A stretch of 64,000 bases of DNA from Thaumasiovibrio subtropicus (GTDB lineage: Bacteria > Pseudomonadota > Gammaproteobacteria > Enterobacterales > Vibrionaceae), in NCBI RefSeq assembly GCF_019703835.1, contig NZ_AP023054.1, positions 2,107,580-2,171,579 on the forward strand. The letters are read 5' to 3'. The notes beneath the pieces were generated by a model that was not told the DNA's origin, ran no database searches, and worked only from the letters and a program-made list of their open reading frames with translations. The position numbers were made by a program, and so were the translations under genes. Positions 33,109 to 42,730 of the stretch are shown here, in pieces (position 1 is the first letter of the stretch; each line of letters opens with the position of its first letter).

Positions 33109-34878
33109 TTAATTTGCTATATTTTGCTCAAAAACAAGGCCTGAATAGTGCAACTGAATCTTGTTTTCCGCTCGCTTCATGTGAATGTTATCACCAAGTG
33201 CTCGACCTAACCCAGCGATCACAGCGTCATCATCATCGATAGGAGCGAGAACCACTTGTTGATTATCGCCATCATTCACCAATATTTCCGCTAGGAGAAA
33301 ACCTTCATCCACTTCTAGTCTTACCCCTCTAATATCAAGTACCTCTTTTGGGAAAGGCGACACTAACTCATAGTCACCTAAATAGTACATCCAGTTCACC
33401 GGAATATCAGCTTGCGCCACTTTTTGAGCAATTACAAACTCGTAACCCTGATAAGCGGCAACAACTACGTTGAGATTGTCGACCCTCTTAGATTCAAAGG
33501 AGACTTCCTCCAACTCCCCTAATGAGATAGGGATCAACCCTAGCAACTCCTTCGTAAAACGGTAAACACCGCTTTCATCCCGCTCTAAAAGGAGCGTTTC
33601 ACCGCCCAGATCAACCCGATAACCCCGCTTACTCTTCTGAGACTTCACCAAACCAATGGGAGTCACAAAATGCCCGGCAAAGTTCTGCTTAACTGAGGCA
33701 GCTTTAGGAGACGGTACGGCAATGAGGTCTTCAACGTCGTCAAACTCGACACGATTATCACGCGCCCACATCAACTGCATTGCGTACTCGGCGATATTCG
33801 AGATCGCCTCTTCATTTACCCCGCCATCATTTGCCATAACAACAATACCAAACTGTTGCTCTGGTGCGACGAGTAACACGGAGCGATGGGCAATCGTTGC
33901 GCCATCATGCCCAACCACTAATGCTGACTCCGGCAATAAGTTATAGATATAGTGCCAACCTAAACCAATTTTATGGTCGTAGTCCAAGGTGACATCACCG
34001 TTGGTGACGGTGAGCATTTTTTCGATACTCTCCGCACTCAGTACTTGCTGCCCATTAACGCTGCCAGCACCATTTACCATTTTGACAACTTGGGCTAAAT
34101 CGAGAACACTCGCATTCATGCCGCCAGCCGCAACATCACGCAATGGCAACTCACTGACCGGGCGACCCGCCTGATAGCCTAACGCTGCCTTTTCTCCTTC
34201 GAGTTGATGGTTAAAGTCCGCGCTTTTCATCCCCATTGGTCCAAGTAGTTTAGCTTGCATATAGTCATTGAACTCAATGCCGGATTGGACACCAATCACT
34301 TCACCTAACAACGAGTACCCAACATTAGAGTACACACCGATGGTATCGACAGGGGCAACCGTATACTCGTGTTCTAAACGGCTCAGCATGTCTGATACCG
34401 TCATAGGGTGTTCCGCCCACATACCGCTCAAATAGTCAGTTGGCAAGCCCGCATGGTGATTCAGAACACGTTCTATGGTGATATCGTTGAGATTACCGTG
34501 ACGTGTATTAATGGTAAATCCGGGCAACGCCTGTGTAAGCGGTGTATGGAGGGCAATTTTATCTTGCTCGACAAGTTGCATGATTGCTGTTGCTGTCATC
34601 AATTTCGACACTGAGCCCGCGCGATATAAGGTAGATGCTTCCGCCTTTACCTTCTGGCGCTTATCGGCGTAACCAAACCCCGCAGCCCAAAGTATCTCTT
34701 GCTCTTTGACAAGGGCGATACTTAATCCTGTCACATCCTCAGCATTCATTTGCTGACTAATGTATTGACTCAACTGAGTTTGATAGTCGCTATCCGTCGT
34801 AGTCGCCTGCGCTACCGACATGGCACACAAGGCATAGGTAGCAATGCCGAGACGGATGACTTCTGTGATTGTTTTCAT
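33109..34878 (-). CDS. Serine beta-lactamase-like hydrolase with extra C-terminal domain
   Basis: The protein has 589 residues from the ATG at 34878 (a TTG at 34890 is the only longer option). A signal peptide ends near AQA. The class C beta-lactamase/penicillin-binding fold has the SxxK nucleophile in AGSVSKLMTA (about residue 90), YSN in GVYSNVGYSLLG, and HDG in VVGHDGATIAHRS in place of KTG. HxG is typical of esterase or D-aminopeptidase-like members, so penicillin hydrolysis is not implied. About 200 C-terminal residues form a separate beta-rich region. Location is periplasmic. Substrate unknown. Confidence 0.88.
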   Translation of the reverse strand: MKTITEVIRLGIATYALCAMSVAQATTTDSDYQTQLSQYISQQMNAEDVTGLSIALVKEQEILWAAGFGYADKRQKVKAEASTLYRAGSVSKLMTATAIMQLVEQDKIALHTPLTQALPGFTINTRHGNLNDITIERVLNHHAGLPTDYLSGMWAEHPMTVSDMLSRLEHEYTVAPVDTIGVYSNVGYSLLGEVIGVQSGIEFNDYMQAKLLGPMGMKSADFNHQLEGEKAALGYQAGRPVSELPLRDVAAGGMNASVLDLAQVVKMVNGAGSVNGQQVLSAESIEKMLTVTNGDVTLDYDHKIGLGWHYIYNLLPESALVVGHDGATIAHRSVLLVAPEQQFGIVVMANDGGVNEEAISNIAEYAMQLMWARDNRVEFDDVEDLIAVPSPKAASVKQNFAGHFVTPIGLVKSQKSKRGYRVDLGGETLLLERDESGVYRFTKELLGLIPISLGELEEVSFESKRVDNLNVVVAAYQGYEFVIAQKVAQADIPVNWMYYLGDYELVSPFPKEVLDIRGVRLEVDEGFLLAEILVNDGDNQQVVLAPIDDDDAVIAGLGRALGDNIHMKRAENKIQLHYSGLVFEQNIAN

Positions 34879-34962
34879 CTTCTTGCCCAAGTCACTTTAG
34901 ATAAAAATACCTTAAGTGGATGAGCAAAAAGTGTCTGTCAGAGATTGTGAGCCTTTGTCAGG

Positions 34963-35481
34963 TCAGCTGATACGGCGAATTTGCCAGAAGCGCTTACGCC
35001 AATAGGGGTTATCCAAACGTGTCATTGTCACCCCCTTTGAGGTTGACGCATGAATGAAGTGATCTTTATCGATAAGAATGCCGACATGACGCACACTGCG
35101 GCTGGTTTTGAAAAACACAAGGTCACCGGCTTGACGTTGCTTATAACTCACCTTCTCACCCTCGAGCACTTGATCTCGTGTGGTACGCGGCAGTGCAACT
35201 GGCGAACTAAGTTCACTATGGAGAATCTGAACAAAGGCAGAGCAATCTATCCCTTTTTCAGACGCGCCACCGAGGCGGTAAGGGGTCCCCTCCCAACGAC
35301 TAAAGATTAATAAATACTCATCGATAGGATCTGTGACAAAATCTAATGGTCGGTCATCACTCGGGAAAGGCCAATGAACGGCACTACGCTGCGGCCCTTC
35401 TTCGGTCGGAGTAGAGCTACAACCAACCAAGGCTAGACACGGCAGTATAAACAATACGGAAAGGCGAAAACGGCGTTTCAT
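34963..35481 (-). CDS. NlpC/P60 family lipoprotein endopeptidase
   Basis: The ATG at 35481 (172 residues) has GGGAG 8 bases upstream; longer in-frame starts lack a signal. The lipobox is LALVGC. The NlpC/P60 domain has the catalytic Cys in EKGIDCSAFVQ, the His in RHVGILI and a HASTSKGV segment for the third polar residue. Such enzymes cut peptidoglycan stem peptides. Length is like that of E. coli Spr/MepS. It is transcribed alone. Confidence 0.9.
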   Translation of the reverse strand: MKRRFRLSVLFILPCLALVGCSSTPTEEGPQRSAVHWPFPSDDRPLDFVTDPIDEYLLIFSRWEGTPYRLGGASEKGIDCSAFVQILHSELSSPVALPRTTRDQVLEGEKVSYKQRQAGDLVFFKTSRSVRHVGILIDKDHFIHASTSKGVTMTRLDNPYWRKRFWQIRRIS

Positions 35482-35566
35482 AGAAGGCACTCCCGAGATC
35501 ATTCTTTTCTCCTGCTTATTTCTACTGTCCCTTAAAAACGAGATTAACAATAAAGCAGTTGGAAAC

Positions 35567-35596
35567 AAAAAGAAAGGCCAGCTATTCGCTGGCCTC
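35567..35596 (-). terminator. Terminator of asnA
   Basis: GGCCAGC and GCTGGCC form a 7-bp stem with a 5-base loop, followed on the minus strand by TTTCTTTTT. It lies about 50 bases after the asnA stop. Confidence 0.85.
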
Positions 35597-35646
35597 GTAA
35601 TCTTTCGTGATGTAGTTCGAGTAATTCACCCAGCATCACATTTTAA

Positions 35647-36654
35647 TTAAAGCAACACGATCCCTTTTTCTTCACAAGCGGCGATCATTTCATCTTGCCA
35701 AATTGAAGCTTGTACTTCACCGATATGCGCTTTTTGCAAAAAGAACATACAAATACGCGATTGCCCGATTCCACCACCAATACTATATGGCAGCGTTTGA
35801 TTTAAAATCCCAGAGTGGAAAGGTAAAGTTTGACGATCATTACAATCCGCAATTTCCAATTGGTTTAACAATGACGTTTCATCGACACGAATCCCCATTG
35901 ACGACAACTCAAACGCACTATCCAGCAGCGGATTCCAAAATAGTATGTCACCATTTAATCCCCAGTCATCATAATCCGGCGCACGCCCATCGTGTTTTTC
36001 GCCGTTAGATAGCGCGCCACCGATCTTCATCAAGAATACCGCTTTCTTTTCTTTACAGATCGCATTTTCACGCTCTTTCGGCGATAACGTTGGATAACGT
36101 TGCAGTAACTCTTCGGTGGTAATAAAGGTTATCTCTTCAGGCAACCACTTTTCCAGAACGGGGTATTCTTGAGTAATGTACTTTTCCGTTTTTAGGAATG
36201 CGTTATAGATTTTCTTCACCGTTTCACGAAGGTAATCTTCAGAGCGCATTGATTTTGCAATGGCTTTCTCCCAATCCCATTGGTCGACATAAATTGAATG
36301 CAAGTTGTCGAGCTCTTCATCGCGACGAATAGCATTCATATCGGTATATAAACCTTCATCTTGCTTGAAGCCATATCGCGCCAACGCCATGCGTTTCCAC
36401 TTTGCTAACGAGTGCACGACTTCAACGACCGCATTATTGTCGTCCAGTAAATCAAAAGAGACCGGGCGCTCTGTCCCATTCAGGTTATCGTTTAGGCCCG
36501 TTTCGGGCTTAACAAAAAGTGGGGCTGATACACGCGTTAAGTAAAGCTCATAAGCCAGCGCAGTTTCAAAGTAGTCTTTTAGCTTTTTAATTGCCACTTC
36601 AGTGTCGCGAAGTGATAAAGACGATTTGTAGCCTTCAGGAAAAGTCAATTTCAT
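35647..36654 (-). CDS. asnA: Aspartate-ammonia ligase AsnA
   Basis: AsnA makes asparagine from aspartate, ammonia and ATP in the cytoplasm. From the ATG at 36654 (AAGGGATG upstream) it has 335 residues, close to E. coli AsnA. It has a class II aminoacyl-tRNA synthetase-like fold with LYLTRVSAPLFV, GTERPVSFD, VVEVVHSLAKWKR and a C-terminal SIGGGIGQSRICMFFL signature. It is transcribed alone and ends at a strong terminator. The ATG at 36756 would add an implausible 34 residues. Confidence 0.96.
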   Translation of the reverse strand: MKLTFPEGYKSSLSLRDTEVAIKKLKDYFETALAYELYLTRVSAPLFVKPETGLNDNLNGTERPVSFDLLDDNNAVVEVVHSLAKWKRMALARYGFKQDEGLYTDMNAIRRDEELDNLHSIYVDQWDWEKAIAKSMRSEDYLRETVKKIYNAFLKTEKYITQEYPVLEKWLPEEITFITTEELLQRYPTLSPKERENAICKEKKAVFLMKIGGALSNGEKHDGRAPDYDDWGLNGDILFWNPLLDSAFELSSMGIRVDETSLLNQLEIADCNDRQTLPFHSGILNQTLPYSIGGGIGQSRICMFFLQKAHIGEVQASIWQDEMIAACEEKGIVLL

Positions 36655-36876
36655 TGTATTTGCATCCCTTCTGAGAATAAAAAAGCAAGCCCAGTTATTC
36701 CCACTGTCATTATAAATATAAGTCGATGATGGCAATGATCCATGAATAATTACCAACTATCGTATACTCAAGCTACCTCAGATGCTTGAGCATAAGCATC
36801 TTAATTTATTAACAGAAACGCAAAACTTCAAGTAATAAACCACGTTTTTTGCATGACTATGCCAGATTAACTCAAG

Positions 36877-37152
36877 CTACTGAGGTTCAATCACGGTTGG
36901 ATTTGCCGCATTCCAGGCATCAATCAAAGCTTGCCCAAAGTGCACTTCTGTTTGCATATGTAGGTATAGCATTACACCGAAGACCAAAATACATATCCAA
37001 TTAAAGCGTTTGGTAATAAGATCACGACGACCTTTTTCATAGATGGCGATTTGAATGCCCACCAGCAAAAAAGGGTACAACAGAATCATAGCGATAATCA
37101 CACCTAGATAGGCAGATATTGCCATTGGTATCGCGGTTGCATTTACATCCAT
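36877..37152 (-). CDS. Small two-segment membrane protein
   Basis: The 91-residue protein starts at the ATG at 37152, with AAGGGA 6 bases upstream; an ATG at 37158 lies directly on that site. Two hydrophobic segments are visible, at about 12-36 (ISAYLGVIIAMILLYPFLLVGIQ, cited by YLGVIIAMILLYPFLL) and 50-65 (WICILVFGVMLYL), joined by a basic loop EKGRRDLITKR. I do not recognise the family. It is transcribed alone. Confidence 0.75.
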   Translation of the reverse strand: MDVNATAIPMAISAYLGVIIAMILLYPFLLVGIQIAIYEKGRRDLITKRFNWICILVFGVMLYLHMQTEVHFGQALIDAWNAANPTVIEPQ

Positions 37153-37282
37153 AGCCATTCCCTTGTCGTATCAACACAGATTATATTTAATTGCATTCAT
37201 ACTAGCTATGATTTGTAAACCTATCTGACCCAAAATGCTAAGTTGGCCTCAAGTTAGTTAAAAATACCAAACCTAACCCATT

Positions 37283-37333
37283 AAAAAAGGCCAGTGCCAT
37301 AAACTCAGCATAACTAAGTTTATGATACTGGCC
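37283..37333 (-). terminator. Long terminator hairpin after the chemoreceptor gene
   Basis: Two nested arms pair: GGCCAGT with ACTGGCC and CATAAACT with AGTTTATG. On the minus strand the hairpin is followed by a T6 run. It ends the chemoreceptor message. Confidence 0.88.
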
Positions 37334-37350
37334 CGAATACTCACCTATTG

Positions 37351-38952
37351 TTACTGGATGCGAAACTGCGCCATCAATCCATTAAGTTCTGTCACATTGG
37401 ACTCCAATGTATCCACGCTCTTAGCACTTTGCTCTGCATATTGATGAAGCTCATTGGATTTATCGCTAATCGCACTGATGTCGTTGGCGATTTCACGGGT
37501 CACCGATGTCTGCTCTTCTGTCGCTGTCGCAATCGCATCCACACGTAACTTCAAATCACCGGCAGCATCGACGATACTATCTAGCGCTTCAACCGCGTGC
37601 TGGCTATGAGAAACGCCACTTTCCACTAGTTCACGACTCGTATCTGTCGCGCGAACGGCTGACTGTGTACCTTCTTGAATCGCTTTGATCATATCGGCAA
37701 CTTCTTGTGTCGCAGATGTCGTTCGCTCTGCTAATGCGCGAACTTCGTCAGCAACAACCGCAAAACCACGTCCAAACTCGCCGGCTCGCGCGGCTTCAAT
37801 CGCCGCATTCAGTGCCAACAAGTTCGTCTGCTCTGCAATATCTTCAATCACTTTGATGACATTGCCAATCTTAGAACTACTTTCGTCTAGCTTGTGCATT
37901 TCTGTTGCCATCGCTGACATCTGCGCTGACGCATTTTCTATAGAGGTAACCAGCTCAGCGATCACCGCTTGACCGCGTTGCGCCGCATCCCCAGAATCAT
38001 TAGCAAGGCTGGCTGTTTGATTACTTTGCTGCGCTACTTCACTGATCGTCATCGTCAGCTCTTCAGATGCTGTCGCGATCAGGTTCGCCTTTTCTGACTG
38101 AAATTCGCTGCCTGCAAGTATGGCGGTCCCTGCAGAAGAGACATCTTGAGTAACGTGTTGCACACCGTCGCTGACATGTGAAATAGAGCCAATCAAGGCT
38201 TTCAAAGAGTCACGCATCTGATATACCGAATGGCCCAATGCGGACAACTCGTCACCGCTTTTGTCAGAGAAAACGCTGTTATCTAGGTCGCCTTCAGCGA
38301 TCTTCTTCGCTTCCACTTCTAACGCCGATAAGCGGCGCGTAAAGTTGCTCGAGAGCAAGTAAGCGATAACAATAGCGAACACAGTCGCGATCCCAGTCAA
38401 AGTCAGCATCACTGTCAGCATGTTACTGAGTGACTCTGTCACATTGTGCAAACCCTCGTTAGCATCATTCGCTTCACCAGCCGCCATTTCATCAAGCACT
38501 TTTTCCATCGGCACAAAGTACTTTTGCTCTGCCTGATACATCGCTTGCTTACGCGTTTGATCGTCTTCTATCTGCCTTATCTGCTCAAAGTCAGCTCGGA
38601 AGCCTTTCATCAAACTATCAATGTTATCCAACGCGACAGACCCAGATTTAGAACTCCGTTCTAAAGGTACGAGGGTTCGAAATGCCTCATCAAACTGACG
38701 GTTATTGCTGTCGAATTCCTGCCGAGAGTCCGTTGTACCATTAACGATATGCCACGCCTCACGATTAACATCGCCTGATTCGTCAATCAACGCGAAGTAC
38801 GCAATTGCACCGGGAAGGTCATCATCATCAATCACAGATGCAGCAGAATAGACACCACTAATAATCCACCAAAGAATACCGACAGTCAGTATCATTAACC
38901 CAATGATACTACCAAAGGCATACCCTAGTTTAGCTTTCACCGACAACTTCAT
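37351..38952 (-). CDS. Methyl-accepting chemotaxis protein
   Basis: The ATG at 38952 with AAGGAG upstream gives 533 residues. The order is a membrane segment (about 9-31), a periplasmic four-helix-bundle-type sensor of about 140 residues, a second membrane segment ([20 protein letters not shown], cited by [15 protein letters not shown]), HAMP, and the signalling hairpin with the conserved tip [19 protein letters not shown], then [18 protein letters not shown]. It controls CheA activity. No pentapeptide tether is seen at the C-terminus (ends AQFRIQ). Ligand unknown. Confidence 0.95.
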   Translation of the reverse strand: MKLSVKAKLGYAFGSIIGLMILTVGILWWIISGVYSAASVIDDDDLPGAIAYFALIDESGDVNREAWHIVNGTTDSRQEFDSNNRQFDEAFRTLVPLERSSKSGSVALDNIDSLMKGFRADFEQIRQIEDDQTRKQAMYQAEQKYFVPMEKVLDEMAAGEANDANEGLHNVTESLSNMLTVMLTLTGIATVFAIVIAYLLSSNFTRRLSALEVEAKKIAEGDLDNSVFSDKSGDELSALGHSVYQMRDSLKALIGSISHVSDGVQHVTQDVSSAGTAILAGSEFQSEKANLIATASEELTMTISEVAQQSNQTASLANDSGDAAQRGQAVIAELVTSIENASAQMSAMATEMHKLDESSSKIGNVIKVIEDIAEQTNLLALNAAIEAARAGEFGRGFAVVADEVRALAERTTSATQEVADMIKAIQEGTQSAVRATDTSRELVESGVSHSQHAVEALDSIVDAAGDLKLRVDAIATATEEQTSVTREIANDISAISDKSNELHQYAEQSAKSVDTLESNVTELNGLMAQFRIQ

Positions 38953-39368
38953 ACCTACTCCTTGCATCAGCGCATCACCCGACTTCAGCCCCTCATCACA
39001 CTTACCCATCTCAGGCTTGGCAGTGACGAATTGGAAACTTCGTGTTTTTGTTTTTATTACAATTACATTTAGTTACATCTATTCTCACCATTCTAGAACG
39101 GATTGATATAACTGCAAGCTATTTGTATTTCAATAAATAATACCTATTAAAAATAGCGTGGCTTATGGTTAAATTCGCATCAGCTCGCAAGAAAATATGC
39201 GTATGAAACATGATTAAACTCAAGAAATGTTAAGGGAGAAGAGAAGTCAGGTTTGCAAATAGGGGTAGCCTCGCCATCATGCAAGGTGAGGAAGTAGATC
39301 AGAAAAATTCGCCGACTTATCGTATACGCCTAGTTAAGAAGTACCGGTTGAATACATGATACAGACAC
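38953..39368. other. Non-coding gap upstream of the chemoreceptor gene
   Basis: This 416-base AT-rich stretch should hold the chemoreceptor promoter and the 3' end of the LytTR operon message. CCTCGCC at about 39270 and GGTGAGG at about 39285 can pair, but no T-run follows. I see no gene. Confidence 0.5.
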
Positions 39369-40142
39369 TCACATGCCTTTAAATAGACTCTGAGCACTGC
39401 GGCTGACTGCTAGCTTTTTGTCTCCAACAAACACCGACATACGGCCGCTAAAGTCCTTTTTCACTTTATCAATCATTGCTGCGTTAACCACGGTAGAGCG
39501 ATGGATTTGCCAGAAAAAATCCGGATCCAGCGATTGAATTAGCTCTTTCAGCGGTGTTCGAATGATGTACTCTTCGGTTTGACCAACACCAGTGCACTGA
39601 AACACGGAAACATACTTATCTTCAGCCTTAAAGTAGATAACCTCACTCACAGGAATCAAATGGATCTCTTCTCTTTTCATCGCTTTAATCCATTTAAGAT
39701 GCGTAGGCTGTTGAGGCGACGAGTACTGCTTTAACTGTGAAAGAAGCACATCGTAGTCCTGGGGAACGGATTGCTCTATACGCTGCTTCACTTTTTCACA
39801 TGCTCTTTCCAAACGACTTAACGTCAAAGGTTTTAACAAATAATCGATGGCACTCGCATCAAACGCCTCAACAGCATATTCATCATAGGCGGTAGTGAAA
39901 ACCACATTTGTTCCAATGTCGCGCTTTTTCAGTCGGCATGCCACCGTCATCCCATCAATTTCTGGCATACGGATGTCCAAGAACGCAATCTCAGGCTGGT
40001 GCTCTTCAATCATAGCCAAGGCTTCGGTGCCATTTTCGGCAACCCCAACAATCTCAAGTTCTGGCCAAACCTCAGCCAAAGACTGCTTCATGTGATGGCG
40101 AAGCAAAGGTTCGTCATCCGCTATGACTGCACGTGGATTCAT
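39369..40142 (-). CDS. LytTR-family response regulator
   Basis: The 257-residue protein has a receiver domain with DDEP near the start, phospho-Asp56 in IAFLDIRMPEIDG, T in TTAYDEYAV and K in YLLKPLT. A LytTR DNA-binding domain follows (about 150-250), with HLKWIKAMKREEIHLIPVSEVIYFKAEDKYVSV recognised by PVSEVIYFKAEDKYV and FWQIHRSTVVN. It overlaps the kinase gene by 4 bases. Targets are unknown; neighbouring ABC ATPase remnants may once have been its target. Confidence 0.93.
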   Translation of the reverse strand: MNPRAVIADDEPLLRHHMKQSLAEVWPELEIVGVAENGTEALAMIEEHQPEIAFLDIRMPEIDGMTVACRLKKRDIGTNVVFTTAYDEYAVEAFDASAIDYLLKPLTLSRLERACEKVKQRIEQSVPQDYDVLLSQLKQYSSPQQPTHLKWIKAMKREEIHLIPVSEVIYFKAEDKYVSVFQCTGVGQTEEYIIRTPLKELIQSLDPDFFWQIHRSTVVNAAMIDKVKKDFSGRMSVFVGDKKLAVSRSAQSLFKGM

Positions 40143-41287
40143 TTTTGATTCCTAAACTCTGATTCAATTGCAACGGCGCCATTCTCGATGGGCATAATGA
40201 TTTCAACCGTCACCCCTTTGGCCTCATTCTCTTTCACTTTCAACGTCGCTCTGCCATCAAACAAGCGCTGTAACCGATCGCGAATGTTGCTCAGCCCTAT
40301 ACCGTTACCCTGCCCCTGACGACTTTTGGGATAGTTAAGCCCAACACCGGTATCAGCAACGACAACGTGCAAATGATCTCTTTCAACAAAAAGCACGACA
40401 TCAATATGTCCGCCTGATGCCTTGGGTTCAATGCCATGTACCACTGCATTTTCAATCAATGGCTGTAACAACATTGGCGGAATTTGTAGATCATCGATAT
40501 TTACATTCGAATCAATATCGTAGGTTAACCTGTCTGCCACCCGCACTTTTTGTATGAAGAGGTAACAGCTAATCAGCTCGAGCTCCTCTTCCACTGTCAC
40601 CAATAATGACCGGCTTTTCTTTAGCGTAACGCGTAGCAACGCTGTCAGCTCTTCAAGCATGACTTTTGCTTTTGTGGCGTCGTTGTCAATAAGCACGCAA
40701 ATATTGGCTAACGTATTAAAAAGAAAATGTGGCTCAATCTGGCTTTGAAGCTGTTGTAGTTGACTGAGCAACAAGGCTTTTTCATGCTCGGTTTGCTCTC
40801 GTTTAGCCCGTTCAATAGCCCGATCCGAGACCAACTGCTTCTCATGAGAATAAAAATAGTAGTAACAGGTCGCAGTAAACAAAATCCCCAAAAACAGCAC
40901 CGGCCGCATGAGCTCTGCGGCCGAAGCAAGCGTCGCGAACTGCAACCACCAAAATGCATTTGCGCTACCGATAATCATTGAAAAGACCACAGATAGCGCA
41001 TTCACTAATCGAAATGATGAGTGAGGTTTGAGCCACACAACGATACGCGCTGTCGCGACAGCGCTGTAACCGTAGCCAAAACTAATTGCTAAGTGAATCC
41101 AAATTGACGACGGCCATACCGACATGGTTGTAATCGCGGTCGCGATACAAAACAAGGTGGTAACAATCCAGCTTTGTCGCCATTTAAACTCTATGTCGGC
41201 ACTGTACACGAGACCTCTTCTACCCTTCCGAGGAGTTAGTTCTTCTCCATCCAATGCCTCACTTTGTATTTTTTTTAATATAAACAT
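40139..41287 (-). CDS. LytS/AlgZ-type sensor histidine kinase
   Basis: The protein has 382 residues from the ATG at 41287. Four membrane segments lie at about 35-160 with no large periplasmic part, followed by a short coiled coil. The His_kinase domain has the phospho-accepting His in QSQIEPHFLFNTLANI, a PPMLLQPLIENAVVHG N box and GIGLSNIRDRL. It should phosphorylate the LytTR regulator. It is the only intact sensor gene upstream of that regulator. Confidence 0.92.
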   Translation of the reverse strand: MFILKKIQSEALDGEELTPRKGRRGLVYSADIEFKWRQSWIVTTLFCIATAITTMSVWPSSIWIHLAISFGYGYSAVATARIVVWLKPHSSFRLVNALSVVFSMIIGSANAFWWLQFATLASAAELMRPVLFLGILFTATCYYYFYSHEKQLVSDRAIERAKREQTEHEKALLLSQLQQLQSQIEPHFLFNTLANICVLIDNDATKAKVMLEELTALLRVTLKKSRSLLVTVEEELELISCYLFIQKVRVADRLTYDIDSNVNIDDLQIPPMLLQPLIENAVVHGIEPKASGGHIDVVLFVERDHLHVVVADTGVGLNYPKSRQGQGNGIGLSNIRDRLQRLFDGRATLKVKENEAKGVTVEIIMPIENGAVAIESEFRNQK

Positions 41288-41711
41288 CAATAGTTGCCTG
41301 CCAACTTTCGTCTTTTATGCAAAACATCTCACATCTCTGCGCCTTGTCTCACTCTATTTGCGAAAGCTTCATTTTAGTTATTTCTTCAACGGAGCCACCG
41401 TTGTTTAAGGCTTCCCATTCAAGTAAGGAAGCGTTGCCGGGCACGATACTGTCGTAGCGAATTTATTTTTGAGCTATCATCCAGTACCGCCCCGGCAAAT
41501 CTCAGTAAAGCTGTGGGTCAGATTGGTGATATGGACTTCCCATGAAGCTTTTCACACGCCACTGTGACAGCTTCTCCATACCGCTAACACCACATATCCA
41601 CTGAGGGGTGTCACTACGATTCACGAGTGACAATGTTGATTTCACCTTCTTGGCGACCGGCAGGGTGATAATCAACGAATTTGTTTCCCTAACACCTAAT
41701 TACTAGGTCAA
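41288..41711 (-). pseudogene. Possible decayed coding sequence between the ABC ATPase and the kinase
   Basis: This 424-base gap has no intact gene. On the minus strand, in the frame of the ATPase but after two stops, about 60 codons are open (41691-41510) and include GVSGMEKLSQWRVKSF, faintly like the periplasmic part of MacB/FtsX-type permeases. A second open piece near 41440-41340 reads NASLLEWEALNNGGS. These may be relics of a permease or adaptor gene that once paired with the ATPase. The call is tentative, and the gap could be plain intergenic DNA. Confidence 0.3.
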
Positions 41712-42398
41712 TTAAAAGCGCCTTTCAGCCATTTTTTCGCCCATGTGCAACTCTATTGCATAGTCACAATAATGAGTCAGCCTCGGATCCTGAGTTGCCA
41801 GCACTAAGGTGATATTTTGCTGTTGCGCCAAATACAACAACATCTCAATCACACTGTATGCCGCAGGGGAGGCTAACCCTGTTGTCAGTTCATCGCCAAT
41901 CACTAACTTAGGCCGATGAACCATAGACTTTGCAATCCCAACTGCCAGTCTTTCCTCATCTGTCAGTTGCATGGGTTTCAATTTTTGCATTGTCTCCATG
42001 CCAATCGAAGACAGTATTGCAACTGCCATTTCAGTGCGCTGCTTTTTACTATATCCATTCATCGACAATGGATATGCGACATTTTCTAGCACGCTCAGCA
42101 TGGGGAGTAATCCATTTCCACCTGAGATGTAACCTATGCTATGTCTACGCAGCTTAATTGCACTTGCTGGGTCTTTAGGCATGCTCTTGTCTTCAAAGAA
42201 GAGATCACCGTGATACCGATGGTCAGAAAGCCCTAAAATGTTTAAAAGTGTCGTTTTCCCAGCGCCCGATGATCCGCTAATTGCGACGATCTCACCTCGA
42301 TCGATATGTCCGGAAACATTATTTAACGCTCTCACTGAATTGGCTGCTTCTGAATATGACTTAGTGATTTGCCTAAACGTAATCACATCAGCGCCCAA
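41712..42398 (-). CDS. Degenerate ABC transporter ATP-binding protein (LolD/MacB-like)
   Basis: The 228-residue protein has a Walker A motif GSSGAGKTT and a Walker B LVIGDELT. Other motifs are lost: the Q-loop region reads IGYISGGNGLLP without the Gln, the LSGGQ signature is replaced by LTDEERLAVG, and the H-switch is Gln in LVLATQDPRL. It has no permease partner nearby. The start is doubtful: TTG at 42398 has only GGG close by and GTG at 42386 is possible. It is probably inactive or repurposed; the pattern suggests an exporter locus in decay. Confidence 0.7.
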   Translation of the reverse strand: MGADVITFRQITKSYSEAANSVRALNNVSGHIDRGEIVAISGSSGAGKTTLLNILGLSDHRYHGDLFFEDKSMPKDPASAIKLRRHSIGYISGGNGLLPMLSVLENVAYPLSMNGYSKKQRTEMAVAILSSIGMETMQKLKPMQLTDEERLAVGIAKSMVHRPKLVIGDELTTGLASPAAYSVIEMLLYLAQQQNITLVLATQDPRLTHYCDYAIELHMGEKMAERRF

Positions 42399-42679
42399 CC
42401 CTATTTTTGTGAATCAAGTATGCCTGATTCGGCGTCACAGACTCGCTAGCTTCCCTCCTTCACGTTGTCTGTAGGAGTAGAATACTGAACCATGTAATCG
42501 TTAACATAGTGATGCGACAAACGGGCAATACGAGGAATAGATGGTAGATAATCGAGGTGAAACGTTCACGCCACTGATAAAGTGAGCATTAATGTTGATG
42601 AGCTGCACTATAGATAATGTACAAAACCGAACTGATAACCTTCATTGCGGATAAGAACTCGAGCGTAGAATTCGGAGAT
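42399..42679. other. Gap upstream of the ABC ATPase
   Basis: About 280 bases without a recognised gene. A minus-strand frame of about 35 codons ending at the TAG near 42456 (part VNDYMVQYSTPTDNVKEGS) is open but has no start or family that I can name. It may be relic sequence or chance. Confidence 0.3.
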
Positions 42680-42709
42680 AAAAAAAGGCAATGCATTCGC
42701 ATCGCCTTT
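42680..42709 (-). terminator. Terminator of the TAXI binding-protein gene
   Basis: On the minus strand GGCGATGC, a GAAT loop and GCATTGCC (one G-T pair) are followed by a T7 run. It lies about 20 bases after the stop. Confidence 0.88.
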
Positions 42710-42730
42710 CCTACTAAACAATAAAGCCAG

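Noticed and set aside
36755-36854. Possible regulatory hairpin or second start for asnA
   Set aside because: The longer asnA frame from 36756 lacks a ribosome binding site and adds sequence not found in AsnA; no stable structure was seen.
37351-38952. Phage or integrative element around the chemoreceptor
   Set aside because: No integrase, attachment repeats or phage genes are present; the region is ordinary chromosome.
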